Origin: Massilia sp. TS11
Lineage (GTDB): Bacteria > Pseudomonadota > Gammaproteobacteria > Burkholderiales > Burkholderiaceae_D
Assembly (NCBI RefSeq): GCF_022012445.1
Contig: NZ_JAKLTS010000004.1
Location: 124,001-188,000, forward strand
Direction of reading: 5' to 3'
Length of the DNA: 64,000 nucleotides
Below, piece by piece: positions 56,654-64,000 of the stretch. Every line of letters starts with the position of its first letter. Position 1 is the first letter of the stretch. The notes beneath the pieces are model-generated. The model saw only the letters and a program-made list of their open reading frames with translations. It was not told the origin of the DNA and made no database searches. The position numbers were made by a program, and so were the translations under genes.

Positions 56654-57417
56654 TGCGTGCCTCCTTCCGTCGCTTCCTTCAGCATCTTCTTGTATTCGGC
56701 GCTGTTGCGCACGTCTTCAATCTGCTTCCAGATGCGCTGGGCCAGCTGCGGCTGGGCCGCGGCCAGGGACTTGGACAGCACCAGGTAGTAAGGCTTTTCG
56801 ACCAGGGGCATCGGCAGGGCTTCGAGCTCGGGCGCCATCGGTCCGTTCAGCAGCAGCACGGCATCGCTGCCGCCGACGGCGGCCGCGCCGATGCGGCCGG
56901 CGATCAGCTTTTGCGCCAGCTCGGTGGCGCGCTGACTGCCCTCGTCGACGGGCACGCGCATCCCGCGCAAAAAGGCGCCGACCGAATAGCCGAGCTGGAC
57001 GCCGACGGCGCCCTGCAACTGGCTGAAATTGTGGCCGTCCCACTGGACCGGGCTGCCCTTCTTGCGGATCAGGACGTATTTATCCGTATGCATGCGCCGG
57101 TTCGGGTCCGGCGTGGCGCCGCCCGGATAGACGCCGATGGCCGAACGTTCGACCGTATAGCTGACGGCGAAGGCGCCGCCGACTTCATTCGATTTGAGCT
57201 GTTCGAGGCAGCGCTTCCACGGCATCGACAGGAACTCGAACTGGATGTCGAGCTTGTTGCCGACGAGCTTGAGCAGCTCGAAATTGAGGCCGCTGCCATT
57301 GGCGGTGCGCCATGGCAGGACGTCGGCCCGTTCATAACACAGTGTGATGCTTTCCTTGGCCGCTACGGGGCTGGCAAGGAGGATGCAAGCCAGGGCCAAG
57401 CCCGTGCCTCTCCGCAT
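56650..57417 (-). CDS. Family 3 solute-binding protein ahead of the hybrid kinase
   Basis: 255 residues with a Sec signal peptide (residues 1-20). SBP_bac_3 fold with YERADVLPWRTANGSGLNFELLKLVGNKL. No ABC permease or ATPase nearby. Coupled by a 4-base overlap with the hybrid kinase, it is probably a periplasmic ligand sensor for that kinase instead of a transporter component. Confidence 0.88.
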   Translation of the reverse strand: MRRGTGLALACILLASPVAAKESITLCYERADVLPWRTANGSGLNFELLKLVGNKLDIQFEFLSMPWKRCLEQLKSNEVGGAFAVSYTVERSAIGVYPGGATPDPNRRMHTDKYVLIRKKGSPVQWDGHNFSQLQGAVGVQLGYSVGAFLRGMRVPVDEGSQRATELAQKLIAGRIGAAAVGGSDAVLLLNGPMAPELEALPMPLVEKPYYLVLSKSLAAAQPQLAQRIWKQIEDVRNSAEYKKMLKEATEGGTH

Positions 57418-57507
57418 GTCCGCGACTCCCTCACAAAAACAGGCTCTAGTGTAAGGAAATTGCCAACAAAACCCTAGTTTTTTCTTGGCGCGGGCGCAAC
57501 AACCGGT

Positions 57508-58533
57508 TTAAGCCTCGTCCCACCACTCCTGCTCGGCCTGCAGCCAGTAGGCCACGGCCGGGTGCTCCGCGGCGTCCGGACAGAAGCGCCCGGCCAGCTT
57601 GCGCAGCAGGATGGCATTGTGCGGGCGGCCCGCCAGGCGCTGGTGCAGATCCCACAGCACGCCCATGCGCAGGCCGGCTTCGGTCTGGGTCATCTGTTCG
57701 AGCTGCAGCTCCTGCATCAGGGCCAGCGCGATGGCCAGGCCGCCGACCAAGGTCAGCAGCCGGTCGCTGCGGATGCCGGCCAGTTCCAGGCCGCCGCTGC
57801 GCACGGCGCCCAGGCTGCCCAGCGCCAGGATGCGTTCCTTCAGCGCCCACAGATTGGCGCGGCTGAGGCGGCCGTCGCCGATGCCATTGGCCGCCACCAG
57901 GCGCGCCAGCGCACGCAAGGTGCCGGAGGCGCCATAGGCGGCCACGCCGGGCGCGCCGGCGGCGCCGGCGAACTGGTTGGCGGCGGAGGCGATGGCGGCA
58001 TCGAAACCGGCGCGGTCGAAGCGGCCATCGCCGAAGAAGCTCAGCGCATGGCGCACCGTGCCGACCGGGTAGGCCTCGGCGCGCTCGACGGCGCTGCCGT
58101 GGCCGACGATCAGCTCGGTGGCGCCGCCGCCGATGTCGAGCACCATGCGGCGCTCGCCCGGGCGCGCCAGAATCTGGGCCACGCCCATATAGATCAGACG
58201 GCCCTCCTCCTGCACCGGCAGGACCTCGATGCGCTGGCCGAGCGCGGCGCCGGCCTCGTCGAGGAAGCTTTCACGCGGATGCAGGGCGCGCAGGCTGGCG
58301 CCGCCGACGGCGCGCGCGCCCTGCAGCGGCCAGGCGGCCAGGGTGGTGCGAAAGCCGCCCAGGATGGCGAGGGCGGCGGCGCGCGTGTGCGGGTCGAGCA
58401 GGCCCTGGCCATCGAGGCCGGCGGCCAGGCGCAGCGGCGCGCGCTGGGTGTGGGCGATGCGCAGGGTGGCGCCGTCGAATTCGGCAATGTGCAGGCGCAG
58501 GCTATTGGCGCCCAGGTCGATGGCGGCGAACAT
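57508..58533 (-). CDS. Short Ppx/GppA family phosphatase
   Basis: 341 residues, against about 500 in E. coli Ppx and GppA, because the C-terminal HD-like domain is missing. The actin-like core is intact: AIDLGANSLRLHIAEFDG, the VLDIGGGATELIVG phosphate loop, and VGTVRHALSFF. It should hydrolyse polyphosphate or pppGpp. No ppk gene is adjacent. Confidence 0.9.
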   Translation of the reverse strand: MFAAIDLGANSLRLHIAEFDGATLRIAHTQRAPLRLAAGLDGQGLLDPHTRAAALAILGGFRTTLAAWPLQGARAVGGASLRALHPRESFLDEAGAALGQRIEVLPVQEEGRLIYMGVAQILARPGERRMVLDIGGGATELIVGHGSAVERAEAYPVGTVRHALSFFGDGRFDRAGFDAAIASAANQFAGAAGAPGVAAYGASGTLRALARLVAANGIGDGRLSRANLWALKERILALGSLGAVRSGGLELAGIRSDRLLTLVGGLAIALALMQELQLEQMTQTEAGLRMGVLWDLHQRLAGRPHNAILLRKLAGRFCPDAAEHPAVAYWLQAEQEWWDEA

Positions 58534-58594
58534 CTGATCTCATCTCAATCTCCGGGACTGCGATGATGGCGCGCCGATGTGACGCGCTGATGAC

Positions 58595-59764
58595 TCAGGC
58601 CGCGCCGATCGGGGCCGGTTCGCTGGCCGCCACCACGGCATTGCGGCCCGCGGCCTTGGCCGTGCGCAGGGCTTCGTCGGCGCGCTTGAACAGGCTGACG
58701 GTGGAATCGTCGGGGCGGATCGTGGTCACGCCGAGCGAAGCCGTCACCTGGATCAGGGCGCGCTCGGTCTTGACCGGCTGGGCGGCGATGGCGGCGCGCA
58801 CGCGCTCGGCCACCAGCACCGCCTCGGCCAGGCCGGTGCGCGGCAGCAGAATCGCGAATTCGACGCCGGTCAGGCGGCCCAGCTGGTCGGAGTCGCGCAG
58901 CTGGCGGCGCAGCACATCGGCCATGGCGCGCAGCACGACGTCGCCAGCGGCCAGGCCGTAGCCGTCATTGATGCGTTTGAACTGGTCGAGGTCGAGCACG
59001 ATCAGGGCGGTCGGCAGGCCGGGCCGGCGCGCGAGGGCCAGCCAGGGGCCCAGGGCCTGGAAGAAGCCGCGCCGGTTCGGCACCTCGGTCTGCGGATCGA
59101 GCACGGCCAGGCGGGCCAGTTCGGCCTGCAGCTGCTCCTGCGCGAGCAGCATGGCGCCCCCGCCTGACAGCAGCAGCAACAGATACAGCGCGCAGAAATA
59201 GATGCCGAGCATGGCCGGGGCGCTCAGCCAGCCGAAGCCTTCCGGCGCCAGCAGCGCCTGGGCGCCGCGCGCCAGCAGCAGCAGGCAGCACAGGCCGATG
59301 GCCACGGCCAGAAACTGGCGCAGCAGGCTGGCTTCGCGCCAGCGGCGCGCCAGCGCGGCCGCGCACAGGCCATACGCGGCGCTGAGGATCAGGGCGCTGC
59401 TGAGGGCGCGCACGGCGCTGTCGTCGGCCCAGAAGCTGGCGTAATACAGCGCGGTCGCGGCGCCGGTGGCGAGCGCCAGCGGGCGCCGCCAGCGCGTGCG
59501 GCCCGCGGCTTCCCAGTGGGCGCCGGCCTCGCAGGCCAGGCCGGCGAACAGCAGCGGATAGCCAAACACGAAGGCCAGACTGTCGCCAAGCAGGCCGCCG
59601 GCGCGCAGGGCCAGCAGCAGCCAGGCCACGGCCTGCAGCGGCTTGGCCAGCAGCCAGGCGGCGCGCAGTCCAGCCTGACGGGTCGGGGCGGGGCCGAAAA
59701 ACAGCAGCGCGCACAGGGCCAGATTGCCCAGCGCGAGCGCAAACAACAGGGTTTTGATATCCAT
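58595..59764 (-). CDS. Membrane GGDEF diguanylate cyclase
   Basis: 389 residues. About six N-terminal membrane helices (residues 1-205), then GGDEF domain starting near 215 (DPQTEVPNRRGFFQAL, LDLDQFKRINDGYGL). The active-site signature reads LTGVEFAIL (GVEF in place of GGDEF), so activity is uncertain. It ends 62 bases before the Ppx/GppA gene. Confidence 0.9.
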   Translation of the reverse strand: MDIKTLLFALALGNLALCALLFFGPAPTRQAGLRAAWLLAKPLQAVAWLLLALRAGGLLGDSLAFVFGYPLLFAGLACEAGAHWEAAGRTRWRRPLALATGAATALYYASFWADDSAVRALSSALILSAAYGLCAAALARRWREASLLRQFLAVAIGLCCLLLLARGAQALLAPEGFGWLSAPAMLGIYFCALYLLLLLSGGGAMLLAQEQLQAELARLAVLDPQTEVPNRRGFFQALGPWLALARRPGLPTALIVLDLDQFKRINDGYGLAAGDVVLRAMADVLRRQLRDSDQLGRLTGVEFAILLPRTGLAEAVLVAERVRAAIAAQPVKTERALIQVTASLGVTTIRPDDSTVSLFKRADEALRTAKAAGRNAVVAASEPAPIGAA

Positions 59765-59779
59765 CGGGGCCGCGCGGGC

Positions 59780-60055
59780 TCAGACCTCGTGTTCGACGTT
59801 GGTGGTGCCGTCGCCGATCTTGCTGGCCCAGGCGCGCACAAAATACTGCTTCTCCTCGTCGGTCGGCGGCTCGTGCCAGAACACGATCAGCGTGCCTTTG
59901 TGGTCGTGCAACTGCGTGACCTTTTCGATCAGCATGATGTCGCCCGCCAGATCGGCCAGGGCCGCCACGTAGCCGTAGACGCGCAGCAGACGTTCGATGC
60001 GGTCCGGTTCGGTCAGACTATTGGTTGCAGTGATGGTCGGGTGGTCTAAAAACAT
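59780..60055 (-). CDS. Hypothetical protein (91 residues)
   Basis: Starts at ATG 60053-60055 with GGAGAGG just upstream. No family recognised. Helix-rich middle (IERLLRVYGYVAALADLAGDI) and a charged, aromatic C-part (FWHEPPTDEEKQYFV). It precedes the GGDEF gene. Confidence 0.65.
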   Translation of the reverse strand: MFLDHPTITATNSLTEPDRIERLLRVYGYVAALADLAGDIMLIEKVTQLHDHKGTLIVFWHEPPTDEEKQYFVRAWASKIGDGTTNVEHEV

Positions 60056-60139
60056 GGCCTCTCCATTGGCTTGCAGGAATGCAAACCAGCTTGGTGACAA
60101 TGTAACGCCATTTCAGGTGGCCGGCAATGTCTTGCGTGC

Positions 60140-60508
60140 TTATCCCATGCAGAAGGCATTGAGTTTGTTGCCATCGAGGTCGCGGAAATAGGCCGCGTAG
60201 AAACCGCCGCCGCGCGGGCCCGGTGCGCCCTCGTCCGTGGCGCCGAGCGCGATCGCCTTGGCATAGAAGGCGTCGACCTTGGCCGGCGAATCCATCACGA
60301 AGGCCGTCATGTCGCCATTGCCGATGGTGGCCGGTTGGCCGTCGAAGGGAATGATGACGCCGAACGAGGGCTGGGTCGGGCTGACCGTCCAGGCGACGAA
60401 GCGCTCGCTTTCGAGGAAACGCTTGGCGTTGATGGAGCCAAGCAGGGCATCGTAGAATGCCGCAGCGCGCTGGATGTCGTTGGTGCCGACGGTTACGTAG
60501 CCGATCAT
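60140..60508 (-). CDS. VOC (glyoxalase) family protein
   Basis: 122 residues from ATG 60506-60508, with AAAGGAGG ahead. VOC pattern: IGYVTVGTNDIQRAAAFYDALLG, and the C-terminal FYAAYFRDLDGNKLNAFC with a metal-ligand-type region. Dioxygenase/glyoxalase superfamily; substrate unknown. Confidence 0.88.
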   Translation of the reverse strand: MIGYVTVGTNDIQRAAAFYDALLGSINAKRFLESERFVAWTVSPTQPSFGVIIPFDGQPATIGNGDMTAFVMDSPAKVDAFYAKAIALGATDEGAPGPRGGGFYAAYFRDLDGNKLNAFCMG

Positions 60509-60552
60509 GGAAACCTCCTTTGTCATTTCGGAACTGAGCTTATCAGATATTT

Positions 60553-61371
60553 ATGCTTAGCAACAAGCCAGCTTCCGGCAGCGCGCCCCAGGTGATCGAC
60601 CGCGACGGCGTGCGCGTGCTCGAATTCGTGCGCGGCGGCGTGCAAAGCGCGATGGACCTGCGCGATCCGACCCGCCTGGTGCTGGCCTACACGCGCGCCA
60701 TCATGCTGTTTGCCCTGTTCGTGCCGCGCCCGCGCCATCTGCTGTTCGTCGGCCTCGGCGGCGGCTCCCTGGTCAAATTCTGCTACCGCCATTTTCCGGC
60801 GGCGCGCATCACGGTGCTGGAAAAGCGCGCCGACGTGATCGCCCTGCGCGCGCGCTTTCGCATCCCGCCCGACGACGCCCGCCTGCGGGTGCTGGAAGGC
60901 GATGCGACCGCGCTCATGGCCCAGTTCGTCGACGAGGTGGATGTGCTGGTGATCGATGGCTTCGACGAGCATGGGCTGGCGCTGCCGCTGTGCCATCCGC
61001 GCTTTTACGCCAACTGCGCGCGCGCCCTGCGCCATGGCGGCCTGCTGGTCAAGAACGTGTTCAGCTACGACCGCGCCTACCCGCTGGTGCTGGCGCGCCT
61101 GCAGCTGCAGTTTCTCGGACGGGTGTGCTGGTTCCGCCAGGTGGCCGGCAATAACGTGATTCTGTTCGCGCCCAAGCAGGACCCGAAACAGGCGCTCACG
61201 CGCGCCGCGCGCCTGACGCGCTGGTTCGGCTGGCGCCAGGGGCTGGGGATCGGCTGTCTGAATCGCTGGCTGGCGCGCGCCGTGGTGGCGCGCCTGGCGC
61301 GGCGCCGCTCAGTGGAGCAGGCGCAAGGCCATCCAGACCAGACCGGCACCGGCGAGGGCGCCCAGGGCTAG
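60553..61371 (+). CDS. Spermidine synthase-like methyltransferase-fold protein
   Basis: 272 residues. The SpeE-like core has LLFVGLGGGSLVKFCYRHFP (SAM/dcSAM motif), VLEKRADVIALRARF and the DEVDVLVIDGFDEHGLALPLCHPRFYANCARALRHGG acidic region. The N-terminal beta domain is short. The basic C-tail is atypical. Such shortened homologues may not make spermidine. Its 3' end overlaps the small TM gene on the other strand. Confidence 0.8.
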   Translation: MLSNKPASGSAPQVIDRDGVRVLEFVRGGVQSAMDLRDPTRLVLAYTRAIMLFALFVPRPRHLLFVGLGGGSLVKFCYRHFPAARITVLEKRADVIALRARFRIPPDDARLRVLEGDATALMAQFVDEVDVLVIDGFDEHGLALPLCHPRFYANCARALRHGGLLVKNVFSYDRAYPLVLARLQLQFLGRVCWFRQVAGNNVILFAPKQDPKQALTRAARLTRWFGWRQGLGIGCLNRWLARAVVARLARRRSVEQAQGHPDQTGTGEGAQG

Positions 61372-61446
61372 CAGTGCCTGCACGCGCTTGTCACTCAGGA
61401 CCGAGTGGCGGCCGAGGCGGATTTTATTGTGCAGGGAAGTGCCCAT
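61309..61446 (-). CDS. Small 45-residue membrane protein
   Basis: ATG 61444-61446 with AAGGAGACAATC ahead. Positively charged N-terminus and one membrane helix near the C-terminus (residues about 25-42, ALLALGALAGAGLVWMALRL). Overlaps the end of the spermidine synthase-like gene. No family recognised. Confidence 0.6.
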   Translation of the reverse strand: MGTSLHNKIRLGRHSVLSDKRVQALLALGALAGAGLVWMALRLLH

Positions 61447-61640
61447 GATTGTCTCCTTGAATCTACTCTTGCGGACTGCACTTTCATTATAGGAAGGCGG
61501 CGCGGCGCGACGTGTGACGGCCAACACAAAGGCCGGCTGATGTGGCCTCGCCGCAACAGCGTTGGCGCGGTGAATCGAACGCCGGGCGGCGGCGTGCGGC
61601 GCTAGCATGGTCCGGTTCCGATCCCGCACGGGAGTGCACG

Positions 61641-61931
61641 ATGAATCCCTTTCCCGACCCGCAGAATGCGCCCGATCTGCTGCATGAGGCCGACATCGGC
61701 AGCGGCGAAAAAACCCCGGCCGAGCGCGACACCGACGCCATGATCCGCAGCATCCCGCCCCTGCCCGAGGCCGACGGCGCGGCCGAGGGCGAAGACGCTG
61801 CTCCGCCCAGCGAACTCGACGAAGACATCGCGGCCGCCACCCACCGCCACGAGCAGGAAGACTCGCTCGCGCGCGACGACCCGGACGACCAGCTCGACGC
61901 GCTCGATCCGGTCCCGCCCGAAGCTTACTGA
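61641..61931 (+). CDS. Small acidic protein (96 residues)
   Basis: Strongly acidic (Asp/Glu-rich), without membrane or signal segments and probably disordered. GGAGTGCACG before the ATG. It ends 7 bases into the next, opposite-strand gene. No family recognised. Confidence 0.6.
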   Translation: MNPFPDPQNAPDLLHEADIGSGEKTPAERDTDAMIRSIPPLPEADGAAEGEDAAPPSELDEDIAAATHRHEQEDSLARDDPDDQLDALDPVPPEAY

Positions 61932-62110
61932 GCGGCGCTGGCGGCCTGGCGCGCGCGCCGCGTTTTCTTGGCCTTGGCCTTGTGGCGCGCCTTGGGCGCC
62001 GGTTCGCCCTTGGCGACGGCCGGGCCCGGGTCGGGCGCGGCCGGCGGCACCGCATAGGCATTGGCCGTAATGGCCAGCAGGGAAGTCAACACCAGGCTCG
62101 ACACCTTCAT
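61925..62110 (-). CDS. Small secreted basic protein (61 residues)
   Basis: Sec signal (MKVSSLVLTSLLAITANAYA), then a Pro/Ala segment and a Lys/Arg-rich tail. Ribosome site GGAGAG. Function unknown; may bind nucleic acid or surface polysaccharide. Confidence 0.55.
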   Translation of the reverse strand: MKVSSLVLTSLLAITANAYAVPPAAPDPGPAVAKGEPAPKARHKAKAKKTRRARQAASAAQ

Positions 62111-62121
62111 TGCAGCTCTCC

Positions 62122-62319
62122 TCAGTCATGGCGCCGCAGCGCCGGGGTGGACCGGCGCGCCCGGATGGGCGGCACCGGCGGAACCGGTTCTTCCACCGGT
62201 GCGTGGCTGGGCGGCGGCACATCGCCGGGCAGCGGCTCGCGCGGCGGGGTCGGCGCCGGCGTCGGTGGGATCTCGGGATCGGGCGTCTGGTGGGCCCGCA
62301 CAAAAATTCCTGTTTGCAT
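62122..62319 (-). CDS. Proline-rich small protein (65 residues)
   Basis: Two-thirds of the chain are PP and PxP repeats, followed by an Arg-rich end. Low-complexity and possibly surface-anchored. Modest start site. No family recognised. Confidence 0.5.
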   Translation of the reverse strand: MQTGIFVRAHQTPDPEIPPTPAPTPPREPLPGDVPPPSHAPVEEPVPPVPPIRARRSTPALRRHD

Positions 62320-62450
62320 GGTTTGCCTCTCGGAAAAAGCATCGTAGCGAGCGCGCGGATGCCGCCATTAAGGCATATCAAATCCGGCGCTGGCTGTGCG
62401 CAAACGCACCAATTGGCGTATCGTGGCGCCTTTCAGTTCCGAGGATGACC

Positions 62451-63329
62451 ATGCGCCCTGCCCTGCTTCTTGCCCTCGCTCTCAGCCTGCCCGCCGGCGC
62501 CGCGCCGCTGCGCCTGGCCGACTACCTGGCCCTGAGCGGCCCCGCCCCCCAGACCACGCTGCGCTACGGCAGCGCGCCCTCCCAATTCGTGGAAGTCTTC
62601 AAGCCCGAGGGCGCCGGCCCCTTCCCCGTGCTGCTGCTCGTGCACGGCGGCTGCTGGACCGAAAAATTCGGCGGCATCGTCCAGATGCGCAATCTGGTGC
62701 CGGACCTGCTGCGCGCCGGCGTGGCCGTGTGGAATGTCGAATACCGCCGCATCGATGAGGCCGGCGGCGGCTACCCGGGCACCTATCAGGATGTCGGCGC
62801 CGCCTTCGACCTGCTGCGCCAGGCGGGACCGGGCCTGGGCCTGGACCCGCAACGGGTGGTGGCGATGGGCCATTCGGCCGGCGGTCAGCTGGTGCAATGG
62901 GCGGCCGGGCGCGCCCGGATTCCGGCCGGCAGCCCGCTGCAGGTGGCGGCGCCGCTGAGCGTGCCGACCGTCATCAGCCTGGGCGGCCTGGCCGACCTCG
63001 AACATGAAGCCGAAACCATCGCGCGCAGCTGCGGGCGCAGCACGGCGGACCTGGCCGGCACGCCCAGCGCGGCGCGGCCGAATGTGTTCGCCGATACGAA
63101 TGCCGCCGCCCTGCATCCGAACGGCGCGCGCACCCTGCTGGTGACCGGGGAACTCGATACGATTTCGCCGCCGCGCCTGGCGACGGCCTATGCCGAGCGG
63201 GCGCGCGCGGCCGGCGACGTGGCCGAGGTCCACCTGCTGCCGCAGGCCAGCCACTATGACGAGGTGGCGGCGCGTTCGCCCGCCTGGGCGATCACCCTGC
63301 CCCTGATTCTGCGCGCGCTCGGACGCTAA
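62451..63329 (+). CDS. Secreted alpha/beta hydrolase (esterase/lipase-like)
   Basis: 292 residues with a Sec signal (residues 1-17). Oxyanion HGGCW, nucleophile Ser in MGHSAGGQ, Asp in VTGELDTISPP and His in QASHYDE complete the catalytic triad. BD-FAE/kynurenine-formamidase-like. The inner ATG at 62451 is preferred over 62445 because GAGG lies 6 bases before it. Confidence 0.88.
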   Translation: MRPALLLALALSLPAGAAPLRLADYLALSGPAPQTTLRYGSAPSQFVEVFKPEGAGPFPVLLLVHGGCWTEKFGGIVQMRNLVPDLLRAGVAVWNVEYRRIDEAGGGYPGTYQDVGAAFDLLRQAGPGLGLDPQRVVAMGHSAGGQLVQWAAGRARIPAGSPLQVAAPLSVPTVISLGGLADLEHEAETIARSCGRSTADLAGTPSAARPNVFADTNAAALHPNGARTLLVTGELDTISPPRLATAYAERARAAGDVAEVHLLPQASHYDEVAARSPAWAITLPLILRALGR

Positions 63330-63613
63330 GGCGCGGCGGCGCGGCGCGCGTGGCTGACGGCCAACTCCAGGTCGGAACAGGCGTCGGCCACGCAGGGCAG
63401 CACCCAGCCAGCGCGTTTTTCTTCGAGCGACAGGCCGGGCCAATCGATGCGGTGGCGCGCGCTGCCGCTGAGCACCTGGGCCAGACAGGTGCGGCAGGTG
63501 CCGTTGCGGCAGGAACTGGGCAGGACGATGCCGGCCGCCTCGGCCGCTTCGAGCAGGCTCTGGCCCGGTGCGGCCACGAATTCCCAGCCATATTCAGCCA
63601 GTGCGATGCGCAT
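63326..63613 (-). CDS. 2Fe-2S ferredoxin
   Basis: 95 residues. Plant-type [2Fe-2S] ligands in PSSCRNGTCRTCLAQ (C-x4-C-x2-C) and VLPCVADA, the fourth Cys. Start at ATG 63611-63613. It shares stop bases with the hydrolase gene (CTAA). Possible electron carrier for an oxygenase. Confidence 0.9.
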   Translation of the reverse strand: MRIALAEYGWEFVAAPGQSLLEAAEAAGIVLPSSCRNGTCRTCLAQVLSGSARHRIDWPGLSLEEKRAGWVLPCVADACSDLELAVSHARRAAAP

Positions 63614-63633
63614 TTTCTTTCGTCTCAAACGAC

Positions 63634-63661
63634 AAAAAGCCCGTGCGGAGACGGGCTTTTT
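63634..63661 (-). terminator. Terminator of hupB
   Basis: AAAAAGCCCG ... CGGGCTTTTT, a perfect 10-base stem, followed by T in both directions. Ends the hupB transcript ahead of the ferredoxin gene. Confidence 0.85.
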
Positions 63662-63695
63662 GCGCGGTGCTGCGGACGCGAGATCCGCGCGACCA

Positions 63696-63980
63696 TTACT
63701 TCTTCTTCGGATTGACAGCTGCTTTCAGCGTCGCACCAGCCGTGAATTTCGGCGTTTTCGATGCAGCGATCTTGATCGCGGCGCCGGTGGCCGGGTTACG
63801 GCCTTTACGTGCAGCGCGCTTGGCCACCGAGAAGGTGCCGAAACCGGTGATACCCACGGTGTCACCCTTCTTCAGACGCTCGGTCACGATGGCGATGAAG
63901 GTGTTCACTGCATTGTTGGCAGCCGTTGCCGACATCTCAGTACGCTTGGCAAATTCAGCGACCAGTTCCCCTTTTTTCAT
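63696..63980 (-). CDS. hupB: HU family DNA-binding protein
   Basis: 94 residues. HU signature GFGTFSVAKRAARKGRNPATG and C-terminal KFTAGATLKAAVN. It bends and compacts DNA. Start at ATG 63978-63980, with AAGGAGAT ahead. Confidence 0.96.
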   Translation of the reverse strand: MKKGELVAEFAKRTEMSATAANNAVNTFIAIVTERLKKGDTVGITGFGTFSVAKRAARKGRNPATGAAIKIAASKTPKFTAGATLKAAVNPKKK

Positions 63981-64000
63981 ACCGTAATCTCCTTGGTGTT

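Noticed and set aside
54365..56788. 807-codon + frame across the hybrid kinase
   Set aside because: Shadow; the kinase domain order on the minus strand is unequivocal.

Overview
The window is high-GC chromosomal DNA from a betaproteobacterium. Gene content (pstSCAB-phoU-phoBR, carAB-greA, a stand-alone 559-residue LeuA, EgtB/EgtD, paired c-di-GMP proteins, DUF1853/DUF1415/DUF1289 proteins) and intergenic GGGGTCAGACCCC repeats fit Oxalobacteraceae (Massilia/Duganella/Janthinobacterium type). This placement is inference from gene families and not from a marker gene. I see no rRNA, tRNA, insertion sequence, prophage or CRISPR array. Coding density is high, many adjacent genes overlap by 4 to 20 bases, and almost all genes have the GC-rich third positions typical of a core chromosome.

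Layout. 1-4.8 kb: greA (cut by the window edge), a terminator, carB and carA with a long structured leader. 4.9-6.7 kb: an unknown protein, a HbpS/GlcG-like protein and a patatin-like lipoprotein. 6.8-13.4 kb: the phosphate regulon pstS-pstC-pstA-pstB-phoU-phoB-phoR with a good Pho box in front of pstS, and divergent sixA. 13.9-16.7 kb: a 38-residue membrane peptide, a lone FliD-like protein, an SDR and a PilZ protein. 16.7-22.6 kb: radA-alr, then tsaB-rimI-UDG family 4-DUF1853 as a tightly overlapping operon, and a thioredoxin-like protein. 22.5-29.4 kb: a TAT-exported molybdopterin dehydrogenase large subunit without its iron-sulfur partner, a large GGDEF-EAL sensor, DUF1289, DUF1415 and an FMN reductase. 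29.5-35.2 kb: mltD, fabI, a DEAD-box helicase, selD and a YdeI-like protein.

35.2-39.9 kb: a repeat cluster, a candidate leucine-rich leader peptide with attenuator-like stems before leuA, a 39-residue antisense-strand small protein, a GcvA-type LysR regulator and a wax ester synthase/DGAT. 40.1-47.9 kb is the most unusual part: a cytoplasmic-looking subtilase followed by a stand-alone propeptide-like 74-residue protein, egtB/egtD, and a four-gene ABC transporter whose binding protein resembles the putative selenate family. With selD 9 kb away this suggests a selenium/hercynine link, possibly selenoneine. 48-51.7 kb: a small HTH protein, an OlsB-like acyltransferase and small uncharacterised genes. 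51.7-57.4 kb: an operon of periplasmic binding protein, 1268-residue hybrid kinase with HPt, and HD-GYP response regulator. 57.5-64 kb: Ppx/GppA, a GGDEF protein, small genes, a spermidine synthase-like protein, an esterase, a ferredoxin and HU.

How the genes work together: phosphate uptake and sensing (pst/pho, sixA, Ppx), c-di-GMP signalling (four proteins plus PilZ), and a possible selenium acquisition and use module (transporter, SelD, EgtB/D) are the three coherent themes. The rest is housekeeping.
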